Shown: positions 45,621 through 57,565, counted from the first letter of the stretch. The stretch is DNA of 64,000 bases from Ampullaceana balthica (GCA_944989445.1 CALYLW010001192.1:172501-236500); one strand, 5' to 3'. Notes: generated from the sequence alone by a model not told the origin. Numbers and translations: made by a program.

Positions 45621-45814
45621 CGGTAAAAAATAAGGGTCGAAAAAAAAAGCCTCAGAAATTAATAAGTCTTACAAATTAGTGCTGTAATAGCTAAAATACA
45701 ACATTTATTAATGCATTTAATAAATTCAAAACTTAAGTTCTCGCGAGAAAATTGAAATTAGCTGTGAAATAATATACGTGTAGAAACTGCAGGATTACCA
45801 AGGATGGATATCAG

Positions 45815-47690
45815 AAATGTTTTTACAGGCTAAAAAAAATCGAAAAGTAGACCAATCGCGGGATTCCGAAATGCCGTTGTTAGAAGATTTGGGGGCATCT
45901 GCAGCATTTGACTTATCATTGGCATTGAGGACAACAGTACACGTTCAACAGCCAGACACAACTGAAGCAACTTTTCCTAATGTGGTTGTCGCTGACACTT
46001 ATTCATTTCCTAAATTGGATATTGGAAGGTATGTCTGGACATACGACCTTTCAAATAAGTTGAAATAGCAGCTGATTCCTGATTGTTGGACCCTTGATAA
46101 ACTTTATGATTTTAGAGCTGACAGTGAGGGAAACAGAGTTTTTAGTTTTTAGATATGCATGGTTATCAGATTATTCACCGTGGCTTTTATACTCGCAAAT
46201 GTTAATAGATTCCTTTTGCAAATATTGCGTGTTGTTTCTGCAAAAAGTAATTATATAAGTTCAGTGGGTATTTTTCTACAAACCATGTACAAAATATATA
46301 GATTTCAACGAAGATACACGTAGCAACCTGCAGAGCACATTATGGCACAAAGGCTCTCATGAAGATGCAAGCAATTTTATTTGCTTTATTGGAAGCCAAA
46401 GCAGTTTCTATAGATGAGCAATTGAACTCATCATTTAGAAGACAAATTCAAGAAAATCGCAACAAACTGGGTCCCATCTTTTCTACAATCCTATTTTGCT
46501 GCATGCATGTTTTAGCACTTTGTGGAACAGAATCAAATTCTGGTAATTTGTATGAACTGTTAGAGTTTCGTGTTGAATCTGGAGATGAAGTTCTTGGTAA
46601 TCGTTTGTCAATTGGTTCTTGTACTGCTGAGTATGGTTCACCAACAAAACGGCCCTGACAAACGGGCTCCGACATAACGGCCCTGACAAAACGGCCCTGG
46701 ACTAATAGATGGACTAATAGTAAAATTTACAAATATATATATTCGTATTTTTACTCACCTATTCAGTGTCAGGTTATCTAACAATAAACAATAATAATAA
46801 CACCACAAAAGGGAATTTAATAGCCTTTACGCGAAATGGTACCAATAACGATTCTCTGTTGAAAAGAAACAATATAATAACATAACAAGAAATAATTTTA
46901 CAATCTTACCACTTTTTTAAGGGCGAAAAAGTTGACAAAAGCTTAAAATGCACACAAAAAAAAATGTTTTTGTTTAAAAATGTTAACAATTTTGGGCCGT
47001 TTTGACCGGGGCCGTTATGTCGGGGCCGTTTTGTCTGGGGCCTTTTTGACGGGTAACCGCTGGGTGTATCTCGGCAACTACGAAAAATACTATAATCGAA
47101 ATTTGTGTATCTCTCTTGCGTGAAGACATTGTTCGTGAAGCAAATAATTCAGTTGCATTTTCTATACTTGGCGGCGAAACAAATGACTTTTGAGGCATTG
47201 AGCAGATGTCAATTGGTGTTAGATTTGTCAAAGAACAAAATGGGAAAATGATGGTCACAGAAGAATTCATGGGATATATTCCAATTATCAATAGAACAGC
47301 TGAAGGTTTAACCATCACCATCATTACTAATTCATTATAATTTTGATTAAATATGACAAATCTTGTTGTTCAAGGATACTACGGATGTTCTACAATGGCA
47401 GGTAAAGAAGGAGGAGTCTAAGCAATAATTCGAAAACATACCCAAAAGCAGCATTTGTACACTGCAGTTCACATAATCTAAATCTTGTTGTGAACGATTT
47501 AAATAATGTGAATGTTGTACGAAACACAATAGGAAAAATTAAGTCAATAATAGTGTTTTTCCGAGAAAGAAATCATCAAAGAAAACTTATTTTTAATGTT
47601 CCTTTGCTATGTGAAACTAGATAGTCACATAAATATAAAAGCTTGCGGATATTTGCTGAAAATGTTACAGAAATAGTTTAACAGCTGGAA
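45815..47690 (+). pseudogene. ZMYM1-like (TTF zinc finger / DUF4371) hAT-type transposase remnant
   Basis: Frames strung along the plus strand match the ZMYM1-like transposase type. From 45817: LDIGRYVWTYDLSNKLK, then CWTLDKLYDFRADSEGNRVF, a TTF-type finger region (FCKYC), and FYKPCTKYIDFNEDTRSNLQ. From 46359: SFRRQIQENRNKLGPIFSTI, NLYELLEFRVESGDEVLGN. After an insertion (46635-47058): ILREDIVREANNSVAFSILG, MSIGVRFVKEQNGKMMVTEE, NLVVQGYYGCSTMAGKE and KAAFVHCSSHNLNLVVNDLN. Many stops and frame changes mark it as dead. No terminal repeats were identified. Confidence 0.8.
46635..47058. mobile_element. non-autonomous DNA transposon with GGCCC-rich subterminal repeats, nested in the ZMYM1-like remnant
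   Basis: It interrupts the transposase frame and is itself non-coding. Ends are GGTTCACCAACAAAACGGCCC and, inverted, GGTTACCCGTCAAAAAGGCCC. Just inside each end, AACGGCCCTGACAAA-type 14-15-mers are repeated three to four times in inverted orientation. Flanks gctgagtat (46626-46634) and gctgggtgt (47059-47067) agree at 7 of 9 positions, suggesting a 9-bp target duplication (Mutator-like or similar). The minus-strand frames at 46448-46689 come from these repeats. Confidence 0.8.
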
Positions 47691-47909
47691 TATTTAGAAC
47701 AATCAGTAATGTAATCAGTTCTACTTGCAGATATAATTCTTTTTTATGTTTGATAAATGTAAACTGTCTTCTATGTAATAAACGTTCAGGAAATTCAGTT
47801 CAGTTTTATTGTAACAACTTTATGACATTTTTATGACATTTTTTTTCTCAAATGTACGGGGGGCAAATGCCCCCCTTCCCTACGCCCAATGGGCAAACAC
47901 TAACATATA

Positions 47910-48244
47910 TCTATATATATAATTCATCATAAATTAGGGCAAACGCGAGTCGCGAGCAAAAAAGCATGACGAATGACCCTCGCTAGGGTGGACACATCAG
48001 TGTATGGTTTGCTTTTAATAAAGGTGCAGGATGGGGTAGGGGCAGGTGTCAACAACCACAGTGCGCATGTCTCGAGACCAACAATCCAATGGCGGTTCTC
48101 CCCCCCCCCTTTACCCCAACGTTCAATTGTTTTGTTTTCTTTTCTTGGTTCTGATGTTTTTGTCCACTCTCCCCCCCCCTCCAATTTGTTTGCACTATTT
48201 ATGAGCAAGTCTTTGGCGCATGCTACGCCACAGGTCGTATCTAG
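47910..48244 (+). mobile_element. small non-autonomous Helitron
   Basis: It starts TCTATATATATAATTC and ends with a stem-loop TGGCG (48214-48218), seven-base loop, CGCCA (48226-48230), then ten bases to CTAG (48241-48244) and T. That is the textbook Helitron 3' structure. It contains C-rich tracts and no protein. A degenerate inverted relative of parts of it (GTTTCGAGACATGCGCAC, CTTGGCGGCATATGCTAAGCC) follows at 48395-48480. Confidence 0.65.
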
Positions 48245-48809
48245 TATATATAAAATTCCCGAGTAACTATGGCAAAAAAGACGACGCCAGCAAGCAAAAA
48301 CGACGCAATTTATATATAAAAAATATTTCAGAGAAGGCAAGACAAACCACCCTCAATTGCCAACGCCGTCCATATATAAAATACGCATGCTCATTGTTGG
48401 TTTCGAGACATGCGCACTGCGATTGAGGTACCTCCTCTCTCGTGCTTGGCGGCATATGCTAAGCCACGGTTCGGATCTTTTGCTTTTATCTTTTGTCACC
48501 ACATTTCTTAGTTGTTTCATGTTTAACATTTTATGTAATATATAATTTATTTCTTAAAACTTAATTTTTGTTAGTGCTGAGGTAATATAAGGTATTTCTC
48601 AAATTCAGTGTTAATAACATATGGGCGATACTAGGTTGTTAAATAATTGTATTTTTACACCAGAAAAAAGAGGTGAAATATTGTCAACTAACACATAATC
48701 TCAAAGCTTAAATCTGTTCGGTATCTCGTTTATATGATTGTGAGAGCACAATTAAATTGTACAGTTAGCTTCACTAACTATTTAACTTTTCTATTTAAAA
48801 CAAAAAATA

Positions 48810-48890
48810 ATAAATTAATCGATTTATCGATTATTATTTTCCCTCCGATTAATCGAACACGATTTTTTTTAATCAGTACCAGCCCTATTT
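48810..48890. repeat. fragment of TAGGGCTG-type hAT MITE
   Basis: ATTAATCGATTTATCGATTATTATT...CCGATTAATCGAACACG...ACCAGCCCTA is the 3' end of the MITE type seen at 335-819. The left end is not recognised. Confidence 0.55.
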
Positions 48891-49002
48891 TAAAAAAAAA
48901 TTGTACGATTGAATACATTAAGCAATACAATGTATACTTGAAAAGAAAAAGGGATATTATAATGAAAACAATGTGGGGGGAACAAAGTGTATGAAATAGT
49001 CA

Positions 49003-50690
49003 GAGGCGTACCTAGGTTTTTGGCGCCCTTGGCTAATTTATTTTTGGTGCCCTTGATAATTTGACAAATTTCATCTTACCGATTTTTTCATTTGTTAGAA
49101 AAAGATAATTGAATTTCTCTTATTGTATTTATGACAATAATTACGTAGTCTAATCAGTCATACAACTTGAATATAAGAAAAAATTAAGACAAGAACAATA
49201 CTAATTTGCAGTTTATTATTTACTAAATAATATAAACTAAATTGGTGGATAAAACGGGATATTGTTGCGTTAATAAAGAAAACAGCACAACTTAAAGTAA
49301 CATGCATTTTAAATAAAAACAATAGTATCAATGTGTCATAATAATTATCTCATACATAACGATAGGAACTCACAATTAAAAGTAAATTTAAGTAACATTC
49401 CACCTACTACAGCTAAGCACTTCCGCTGGATGGTGTATCGGCGTGTTGCTAATACAGTCGGACTTTTCTAAGTCGAACTAAAGGGGGAAACGAATTTGAC
49501 TTACGGAGTTTTCGAGTTAGGGAAACTGGCGTAATAGGCGCAGACTAATCAATGACAATGTTGATATTGAGAGGGGCGGGGGGGGGGACGGGGACAGCCA
49601 TAGCGGCTAGAAGGCTTGGCAGGTAAGAGGAGTGGTGATGTTACATATGAACGGAGCTAACTTGCTTTGACACACCGACACAAGCCCTTGCCCTCCCCCC
49701 ACTTTACTCCCTAGACAGTGAGATGGGAATAGTAAGATTTTTCATTTTAAAAGAAAGACTGTAAAATCATATTGACATTTGTATGATAATAAGCCCCGCA
49801 AAGGCAACATATATAATAAACATTATTATAATGGTTTAAAGGAAATATATTTAAATATAATTAATTATTCACTTTTTTGTTATCGAGGATAAAAGTGAAA
49901 TACAGTCGGACCTCGCTAAGTCGAACTTTGCTAAAACCTCCCTATATCGAATTAATTGTTAGGTCCTGTCAAATTCCATTAGATCTCCTTAACTCCAAGA
50001 TTTTTGGGTTTTAAACTCTCTTAGCCGAGTTTTCCAAGGCGTTTGGATTATTATTCTGGAATGACATTTCAGAACACGTGTTTGGTAGAGCAAGGTAAAT
50101 GGACGTACAAGCTTATCTTAGCGCATTTCACGATTAATTAAGCGACCATTGCAAGTACAAAAAATGACAAAGACAAGAAAAAGGAGTGTAAACTAATTCG
50201 TGTCCCTTTGCTGCATGCTGTGATCCTTTTTAAAAAGAAAAATCTTACACCCACATTCCACTGTGGAGGGAGTAAATTAGGGGAGGGGAGGGAAGTTGTC
50301 TCCTCTCACGGGCTTGTTTAGCATGCCAACTAAAGTTGGCTTCCTTTCATATGAAACATAGACACCGCCTCTTTTTCTTGTCAAGCCTACTAGCCGGTAT
50401 GGCTGTTCCCTATAAATAAAGTTGGCTTCCTTTCATATGAAACATAGACACCGCCTCTTTTTCCTGTCAAACCTACTAGCCGGTATGGCTGTTCCCTATA
50501 ACGCCATTATCCCTTACTCAAAAATCCGTAATTCGATTTTTTCCGGGTCCTTTTGAGTTCGACTTAGAGAGGTCCGACTGTATTTATTGAAGCACACATT
50601 TAAAAATTAGAGTTTTAGTGACGCCCTTTTGAGTTTGCGCCCTTGGCAACTGCCCCGATGGCAACCCGTTGTTTCGCAACTGGAAATAGT
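49003..50690. mobile_element. possible hAT-like MITE enclosing pogo-type MITEs
   Basis: CAGAGGCGTACCTAGGTTTTTGGCGCCCTTGG (49003) resembles a common hAT MITE end. At 50620-50690 the inverted counterpart GACGCCCTTTTGAGTTTGCGCCCTTGGCAACTGCCCCGATGG runs to CGCAACTG. Between them lie pogo-type elements. The pairing of ends is approximate. Confidence 0.45.
49456..50581. mobile_element. pogo/Tigger-type MITE sequence, composite
   Basis: TACAGTCGGACCTCGCTAAGTCGAACT at 49902 and the inverted end AGTTCGACTTAGAGAGGTCCGACTGTA at 50555-50581 are terminal repeats with TA at both borders, as in pogo/Tigger elements. Another left end, TACAGTCGGACTTTTCTAAGTCGAACTAAA, lies at about 49456. Sequence at 49590-49760 is inverted relative to 50215-50410. 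An ~83-bp unit (AAAGTTGGCTTCCTTTCATATG...) is duplicated in tandem at about 50330-50500. Confidence 0.75.
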
Positions 50691-50910
50691 AAGACATTGA
50701 ATGGAGGCAAAGTGAAAACAGGTAATTAGAAACATGAAGAAAATGTTAAAACAAGTTAACCCTTACACAAGGAAAAAGAGCGATAACTTATTCGGAATAT
50801 GGTGACAAAAGTCTGCTTTGAAAGACCTTTAGCCAAAATGTTTCATGTGCTATTGGTTTCTTGTTTTAAATTGATTGCCAGTGTTGTATTGTAAGCCCTA
50901 CGTTGTGAAC

Positions 50911-51110
50911 ATAATGAGGGTGAGACTGCAATCAGGCTTGTAGATTAGTAAATGGATAACATGTAAACAGGGTATGAGTTAGCCTGACAGGACGTAACAC
51001 AACAGCGAACGTTTCGGCAAAGAGCATTCCTCAATGAACAAAAACGATACACAAATAAAACGAACATAAAGAAATAAAAAAATATGTATAAACTTAGCTG
51101 CAGTGAAATC
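50911..51110 (-). repeat. dispersed repeat, inverted relative to 55845-56035
   Basis: Read on the minus strand, GAGGAATGCTCTTTGCCGAAACGTTCG...GTTACGTCCTGTCAGGCTAAC matches 55890-55960. Similarity extends over about 190 bp including CTTAGCTGCNGTGAAA and CAATCAGGCTT-type flanks. The nature of the repeat is unknown. Confidence 0.6.
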
Positions 51111-51316
51111 CGAGGAGTCATTTGACTCTTCAGATTTCAACTTACAAAGAACACACATATTCAATGCTCCAGAGAGAATGTAATTAAAAATAACTCATTG
51201 CAATAAAACTTAATATATAATGTATATTCAAAAGTAGTTAACGAGTCAGATGACTTAAAAAGACTGAGTGGAAATGCTATTATTAGTTGTTGTTTTTTTA
51301 AAATCATAAATCACAG

Positions 51317-51424
51317 GTAATCCAGATGATATGAAAAACTTTTTGACCAGATATAAGATATGGTACGGAGACAAAGGCAAGTGTGCTGGGCGCTCAGTGA
51401 AAAGCGTATGCATTCAGAGTACAG
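51317..51424 (+). CDS. GT14 gene B, penultimate coding exon
   Basis: After the acceptor AATCACAG the exon encodes (G)NPDDMKNFLTRYKIWYGD and KGKCAGRSVKSVCIQSTG, corresponding to the segment after the catalytic region in core-2 GlcNAc-transferases (family pattern FLTRYK.WYGD...C.G...SVCI). It is 108 nt, phase 1 to 1, with donor ACAG|GTACGT at 51424/51425. No start codon is expected. Its acceptor phase matches the donor phase of exon 3 in gene A. Confidence 0.88.
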
Positions 51425-51831
51425 GTACGTAGAATATATAAATTTTCTTATAACAAGAAAATAAATAGTATTTTTTTCATATAAATTTACACATTTACAA
51501 ATTAAAATATTTCAAAAACACAATTACTAAATAAAACATATCAGTTTTAATCATTCACCTTTACGATTTGCACTATATCATACATATTCATGCATGTGTA
51601 ATTATTTTTCTTGAAACCTTTTAAGAAAATTAAATATATTTTATTTTAACGCAAAATATGCGTCATAGTGTAGATCAATTATAATTCTCCTACAATGTGC
51701 AAAACGAGCGAAGAAATGTGTTATTTCATCTATATGTTTGTCCTTCAAAAATTATTTTAAATATATTATGAGATATAGTATTTCCATTACATATAATTTA
51801 AATAACAATGTAAATGTCCATGTCTCATCAG

Positions 51832-52019
51832 GTGATCTGTATCGACTAGGTCAGGCCAAGCATCTATTTGCCAACAAGTTCTATCTAGAAGAAGACCGTG
51901 TGGTCATCGGATGCCTGGAGGAGAAATTGTTCAACGACACGCGAGACGAATATCTGGGGACTAAAACATTCAACTATTCTTATTACGCGCATTTAGACTT
52001 TGTAAAAAATCAAATTTAA
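51832..52019 (+). CDS. GT14 gene B, last coding exon
   Basis: The acceptor is CATCAG|G at 51831/51832. The exon encodes GDLYRLGQAKHLFANKFYLE, then EDRVVIGCLEEKLFNDTRDE, and ends HLDFVKNQI with TAA at 52017-52019. This is the typical C-terminus of the family (GDL..L..A.HLFANKF...D...I.CLEE.L). The phase agrees with the preceding exon. The Met at 51738 is intronic. With exon 3 not found, whether this gene makes a complete enzyme is open. Confidence 0.9.
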
Positions 52020-52071
52020 TAATCGTTCCGAAGAATATCTACATTTTCTTTACATTTTTTATTGTTCCATG

Positions 52072-52077
52072 AATAAA
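52072..52077 (+). other. polyadenylation signal AATAAA of GT14 gene B
   Basis: A canonical AATAAA lies 53 nt after the stop codon in a T-rich 3' UTR. Confidence 0.6.
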
Positions 52078-52099
52078 TTCTATTAAAATGCATAAATCT

Positions 52100-52780
52100 C
52101 CCATTTTCTTGAGACTCAAAAATAACCACCTTTTATGTTTTTCCCAATGTATACTACGTTTGCAGTACATTGCATGCAACTCTTTGTATGAAATAGACTT
52201 ATCATTTAATTTTACATAAATATAATGTTATTATTGCAATGTACACATACTTAGTGTTATAACGTATTCCTCTTTGTCTGAAACTTATCTGACGCTAAAT
52301 ATTTAACTTGCTATTGTGTAATGGCTGAGAGTTACAACTAATGTTATTTATTTTAAAAAAATTAAATAAAATGTAAAGTTTTTTAAAAAGAAGGCGGTAG
52401 ATTTGATTGATTATGGTGGGGTAGCAAAGACAATACATACCAGTTGGGAAGCCTTATCAAACACATCTAAAATCACAGATTTTAAAATATGCACAGGATT
52501 TATTCTATTTGCTTCATGTTTTGTAATGATTGGTAAATTAGAAAATACACATTTTAAAAAATATATATATATTCATTTTAAATATTAATCTTTCATGTTC
52601 CTGTTTTTGTCCAGGGAATAAGTTCCTTTGGATTATTGAATTATTTTTAATTGAACATTGCAAATAATTGAGTGTAAAACATTTGCGCAAATAGTTTATC
52701 TTTCTTGTTCTTTTTTATGAACATTTCAGTATATATATTGCGTCACTAATATCAAAGCTACGTTCTATAATTATTCAAAG
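52100..52780. other. 3' flank of GT14 gene B
   Basis: It is AT-rich without recognisable features. The 61-codon frame at 52403-52588 is unsupported. Confidence 0.4.
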
Positions 52781-52781
52781 G

Positions 52782-53108
52782 GTAGAAATCATACATAAAG
52801 CAATTAACTCTAATTTAGAAATACAACACAAAGATAACTTAATAAAAAACTCAGATAGACATAAGGATAAAAACACCTTTCTTATTCCGTATGCAAGAAC
52901 AAACTCATACAAATTTGCGTACTTCCCGTCCGGAATTCGGGCGTGGAATGGGTTGCCTGAAGAAACCAGGAAAGCCAACACTTTATCAACATTTAAAACT
53001 CTAATAAGAATGCAGGACTAAACACAAACCATAGATAAGCGTAGGACGCAATTATCTTCTGTATAGAAGGAGCGTCTAAAACATATAAGATAAGATAAGA
53101 TAAGATAA
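52782..53108 (+). mobile_element. 5'-truncated copy of the CR1/L2-like LINE
   Basis: Only the last ~330 bp remain: the end of the ORF (AINSNLEIQHKDNLIKNSDR, YARTNSYKFAYFPSGIRAWN, ending RMQD and stop), the conserved 3' UTR with TCTTCTGTATAGAAGGAGCGTCT and four AAGAT/ATAAG repeats. It resembles 57841-58140 and the minus copy 6099-6400. 5' truncation is usual for LINE insertion. Confidence 0.9.
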
Positions 53109-53109
53109 A

Positions 53110-55840
53110 GGGTTTTTGAATTATTGTTTTATTTTTACCTCCGCTTTCAGCAGATATTTCTCGATACCAACTATTTATTTTTAGAAGCCGCCTAAATTTC
53201 AAGTGCCAGAACTAACTATAGTTTTGACATGGCAGAGAGATAATTGGTACTCTCCTGGCACCCATCGCCTCAATGTGATGTCGTAGTTATATGTGCAGGT
53301 GTCGGACCACAAGATAGTACTATGAAAAGGTTGATTTGAATATGTTGTAAGGATGTCGCTCGATTTTCCTATATTTTTAATTGTTTATAGAATGTATTAT
53401 ACACCAAATTATGATTTTTTTACATTTTATATACCATTTCAAACAATAAATATTGAGTACTAACGTTTGTTTTTCTGCAAGCAAGCTACAAGGACAACAG
53501 ATTCAAAATACGTAAAAAAATGATTATAAATTATATTTTTGAAAAGTATAGATGTATTTATTTTCTTTATTTTGTTCTTCACAATGGTATTTGTCCCACT
53601 ATTTTGTCAACTGCCAACTAATACATTTCAGTTGTGTTTGTTTAATGTTGCTTTTACAAATTCTCTCTGCCCATTCATAATTATTTGTATCTATAATTGT
53701 TTTATATGATCGTAATTGTTTTGTCGTATATAAATAAGCTGTAGTGTGAGATGTTTACTGGCTATAGCGAAGAGAACAAGTAAATATTATGTAAGGATTT
53801 ATTTTAACACACTTAACTGTGAATTTGTAAAAACTCCGTGTTAGTCTTAGAAAGTTTAACTGTATGTTCTTGAATATTTTTTTTTGGTTTAATCCAGCAC
53901 GTGTTCACTCTGACGTGAACAGCTAATGGGATGACAACACGAGGATGAACAACCTTTTTTTCTTAAGCTAGATACACCTTTTTTCTCTCCCTCGATAGTG
54001 TCTCGATCAATTTAAATATCTTGTTTTGAACTGCTCTCGTGTGGGTCTCGATCAAAACTCGTTTTCAATCTCTTCATTCCATCTGCACAAATGATCTCTA
54101 ATTGTAAGCTTCACACAATTGTTTTTTTCCAAATGAGATGTCCATTACATATCGTTTTTTGATTAACAATGGTTCTGATTTTACTGCGCTGTTACTCCAG
54201 TGAATATCTTTGCTCATGCATGGGTTTGAAAAATTTATCAAATTATTCTAATTGGCCATCGATATTAAATCTTTACCCATCATTTTCTACGAGCTTTGAT
54301 TAATTTCTGTTTTTTTGTTATTTACACTTAATTTTTTTTATTTTAAAGTCTATTATTCGGGTATTTTAGGCTACAATTACCACCAGGATTGTCTGTTTCA
54401 TCTCGTAATTCTTAAATGCATATTAATACACATATATATATTTTTTAAAAAGTAATATGATTTAGAAATGAAAAAAAAATACTTGTATAGATAATTTTAG
54501 AAAAAAATAGTACATTTTCTTTTGTTTAGATGCAGGTTATCCCCAAAAAATAACGAAACATTATGTTATATGTATGTCTTATGAATTAAATTTCAACAGC
54601 TTTTCATGTATATATACATTATATTAAAACGTTCGATGTATTTGATAGTATACAATGTCAATTAGTGAATGCAATGAGATCTTAAAATGACACATCAACA
54701 ACAGGAGAAACGCATCTTCAAAAATATAATTTAAATTTCTTTACTAATAGGTGACAAATTAGTTTTTCAAAACGTCATCGTGGTGATGCGATATACTGCT
54801 CTTACTTCCCTTAGTATTGCTATTTATGGTAAATTGTGTGTTTATGTCCTATCGTTAAATTCGTCATTTAAAAATTACTCAATTTATAATTTGAATTTTC
54901 TCTGTAAAAATTTAACATCTCGAGAGTACTTTTACATTGTTATCCCTTCAAAAAATTTGGATTAAGCACGTTGTCTTTTAACTCACATAAATGATATTTA
55001 TTTTCATTCAATAAACCACAATGCTACAGGTACTAATGTTTTATTCCTAATTCCTCCTAAACACCTCTATTCTTAGCCGTTTTGTACCAACACTGTTGCA
55101 TATAAATGTGTTATATATTCCACAGTTATTATTATTATTATTTTTTAAAATTATTATTATATTTGATACATTTTTTTGGTCAATAATGATGTTACGTTGG
55201 TTTGTATAAATGTTTCCACTTGCCCCATTTACGCCTTAAAGGTTAAGATCAATAAGGAACTTAGTTAATTTAATTGATTTTTTTTTCTTAAAGTAAATAA
55301 CAGTTATAAGCTTAAAAAATATAATATGCTTGCTATAATACCCATGCAGCACTCAGGGGACTCAGATCTGGATCATATTTTTTTTTCTTAAGGGAAATAC
55401 ATATGGTAAGCTTAAATAATAAAATATACGAGCCAAAATACCCATGCATCGATCTTGGACTTCAATTCTTGAATACACATCTTTTTTTAACATGTATTAT
55501 CTTTAGGTGTTTTATGAAATTATAGAAACTTTAAGCCATGATTTATTACACTTATTGAGTTGATTTAATTATATTAGAAAAACAATATGGCTGATTAAAG
55601 CTGGTGCTATTGTTAAATATTTTCTAACCGATACTTTATGGAAATGAAATTGGAGTACCCAGCAACAACAGGATTTTATTTACGAGATTTATTCCACTAA
55701 GTATTTTTAAATGCTTTGTATAGGCATAGTCTATGTTTTTTTTCTATATATATCCATTCATCCATAAAAGACCCCATGTTTAATATAATATTAATTCATC
55801 AAATTAATATAAATATCTCTATTAGACTAATTGGGTTTCA
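53110..55840. other. AT-rich intergenic stretch
   Basis: A CA/TAT-rich region without coding signal or recognisable repeat ends. Two similar short segments (GGGTNTAAGCTTAAATAATAAAATAT...ACCCATGCA) occur at about 55300-55350 and 55395-55450. Confidence 0.4.
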
Positions 55841-55844
55841 CCGC

Positions 55845-56035
55845 AGCTAAGTTGTTTTCTTTCGTTTTATTCGTTTTATTTGTGTACTATTTGCTCGTTG
55901 AGGAAGGCTCTTTGACGAAACGTTCCCTGTAGTGTTACGTCCTGTCAGGCTAACTAATACCATGTTTATATGTTATACATTTACTAATTTAAAAGCCTGG
56001 TTGCAATATCACCACCATTATTCTAATTAATTGTA
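55845..56035 (+). repeat. dispersed repeat, inverted relative to 50911-51110
   Basis: It contains GTTGAGGAAGGCTCTTTGACGAAACGTTCCC and GTGTTACGTCCTGTCAGGCTAACTAATACC. See the paired copy. The two copies differ at many positions, so the duplication is not recent. Confidence 0.6.
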
Positions 56036-56235
56036 ATTAGAAGTTGAATGACCTACATTATTTTGAAATGGAGGAATTATGATTTTTGTAAATATATATA
56101 TATATGCACCGCGCCCCAATTTTCGACTTCCACTGCGGATTTCTGCTGAATACACGGTGATGTGTGGTTTACAGTACAGACGAATAGCACTAATATGTCA
56201 TGTCTTTTCTTACAAGAAACCAAACAAACGAAGAA

Positions 56236-56345
56236 TTCAACAACCCCGTAAAAACAAAGTTTTGTATTCCGCCCAACTGACGAACGAAGGGATGACGACA
56301 GAGAGACAAGACTGTGAAGTAATATAATGGGTTTAAAAAAAATAT
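56236..56345. repeat. internally deleted AAATCC-family element
   Basis: CCCCGTAAAAACAAAGTTTTGTA is followed directly by GACGACAGAGAGACAAGACTGTGAAGTAATATAATGGGTTTAAAAA. These are the two ends of the family in reverse orientation with almost nothing between them. Confidence 0.55.
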
Positions 56346-57565
56346 ATATATAAACAAATAATTAAAAAATAAGCAAACACAAAATCAAAATAAAAATGAT
56401 AATTAAAAAAAGAACAACTACAACGTCTGCCTTTATACAACACAATGTGTTAACAAGCGATGCAAAGTTAAGTAAATATATGTTATTTTTAAAACATCTG
56501 TCACACCCCTCAGATGGTGTCAACTGATTTAGTCGTCGGCCTCCTTATATCTATCCAGCTAAGGCTGTAACCTGAATAGTATTAAATTAATCATGTATGA
56601 TTACATTCTTGTGTTTTTGAGTGATCATTTTGTCTTCCATTGAAAGTGTGATGGATGCAGATTTATTTTGTTTGAGACATTATTTTACAGGTATGGCGAG
56701 AAATTAATTTTAATCTAGAAAAAAAAATTTCCAAGAGGATTTATTTTAAAATAAAGCCGCCGGTGCCTCACGCTTGTCAGTGTTACCGCGATGCATTATT
56801 GCGATGCCCCCTCCCCCGTATTACTATGATCATTTCTGTAAGTCGCCTGGGGCGCTGTTATTTCTTTTGTTTTAAAATATACTTTGTATTTCTATAAATT
56901 ATAAAATGAAATTTCGCATACTATTTTTCTTTAATCGCGTGTCCTTGTTATTGTGTAACATTTAAACAATTCTGATATGAAAACAAAAATATATTTTAAA
57001 ATTGGCTTTGTTCATGTTTTTTAATCTTGAAACTCTTTTAACCCGAACCGTCGCTGTCCTATTTGGGTTGTTAGCATCTGTTAGTATATTGACGACACAA
57101 AGTGTTACTGTGATATCGGCTTTTCTAAAACAAAAAAATAAACTTGTTTATTGAGTGACTAATTATATTGAAGATTAGTTCTATATACTGTATTTAGTTA
57201 ATGCTTTAAATATACACTAAAAAACATACATTTTGTGCTGGACCTCGAGCAATTAAATGATACGTACAAAAAGGTAAAGTAATGTATTTGTCAGTTTATG
57301 TTGTTTGATTATTTCATTGAAATTTAAAATAATTAATTAACGTTTTTTAAGTTAAGGACGTGTTTCATTTAATTTAAAAAGAGAAATATGCAAACTATGA
57401 TTTTTTAAAATAATTTTTTATCAGAATTTGTTGTTTAAAAGATCGTAAAAGTCATTACAATTATCAAATGTTAAAATTGTAGGAAAATATTTTCAGCAGA
57501 CATAAAAATATTGCCTTGAATGTTATTTTTAGATAAAATGAAATAATAATCAAACACAACCTTAT
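56346..57565. other. AT-rich intergenic stretch
   Basis: No gene, RNA or repeat end was recognised. Confidence 0.4.

Noticed and set aside
47973..48266. 97-codon plus frame and 137-codon minus frame
   Set aside because: Both cover C-rich tracts of a small non-autonomous Helitron; overlapping open frames on both strands without domains.
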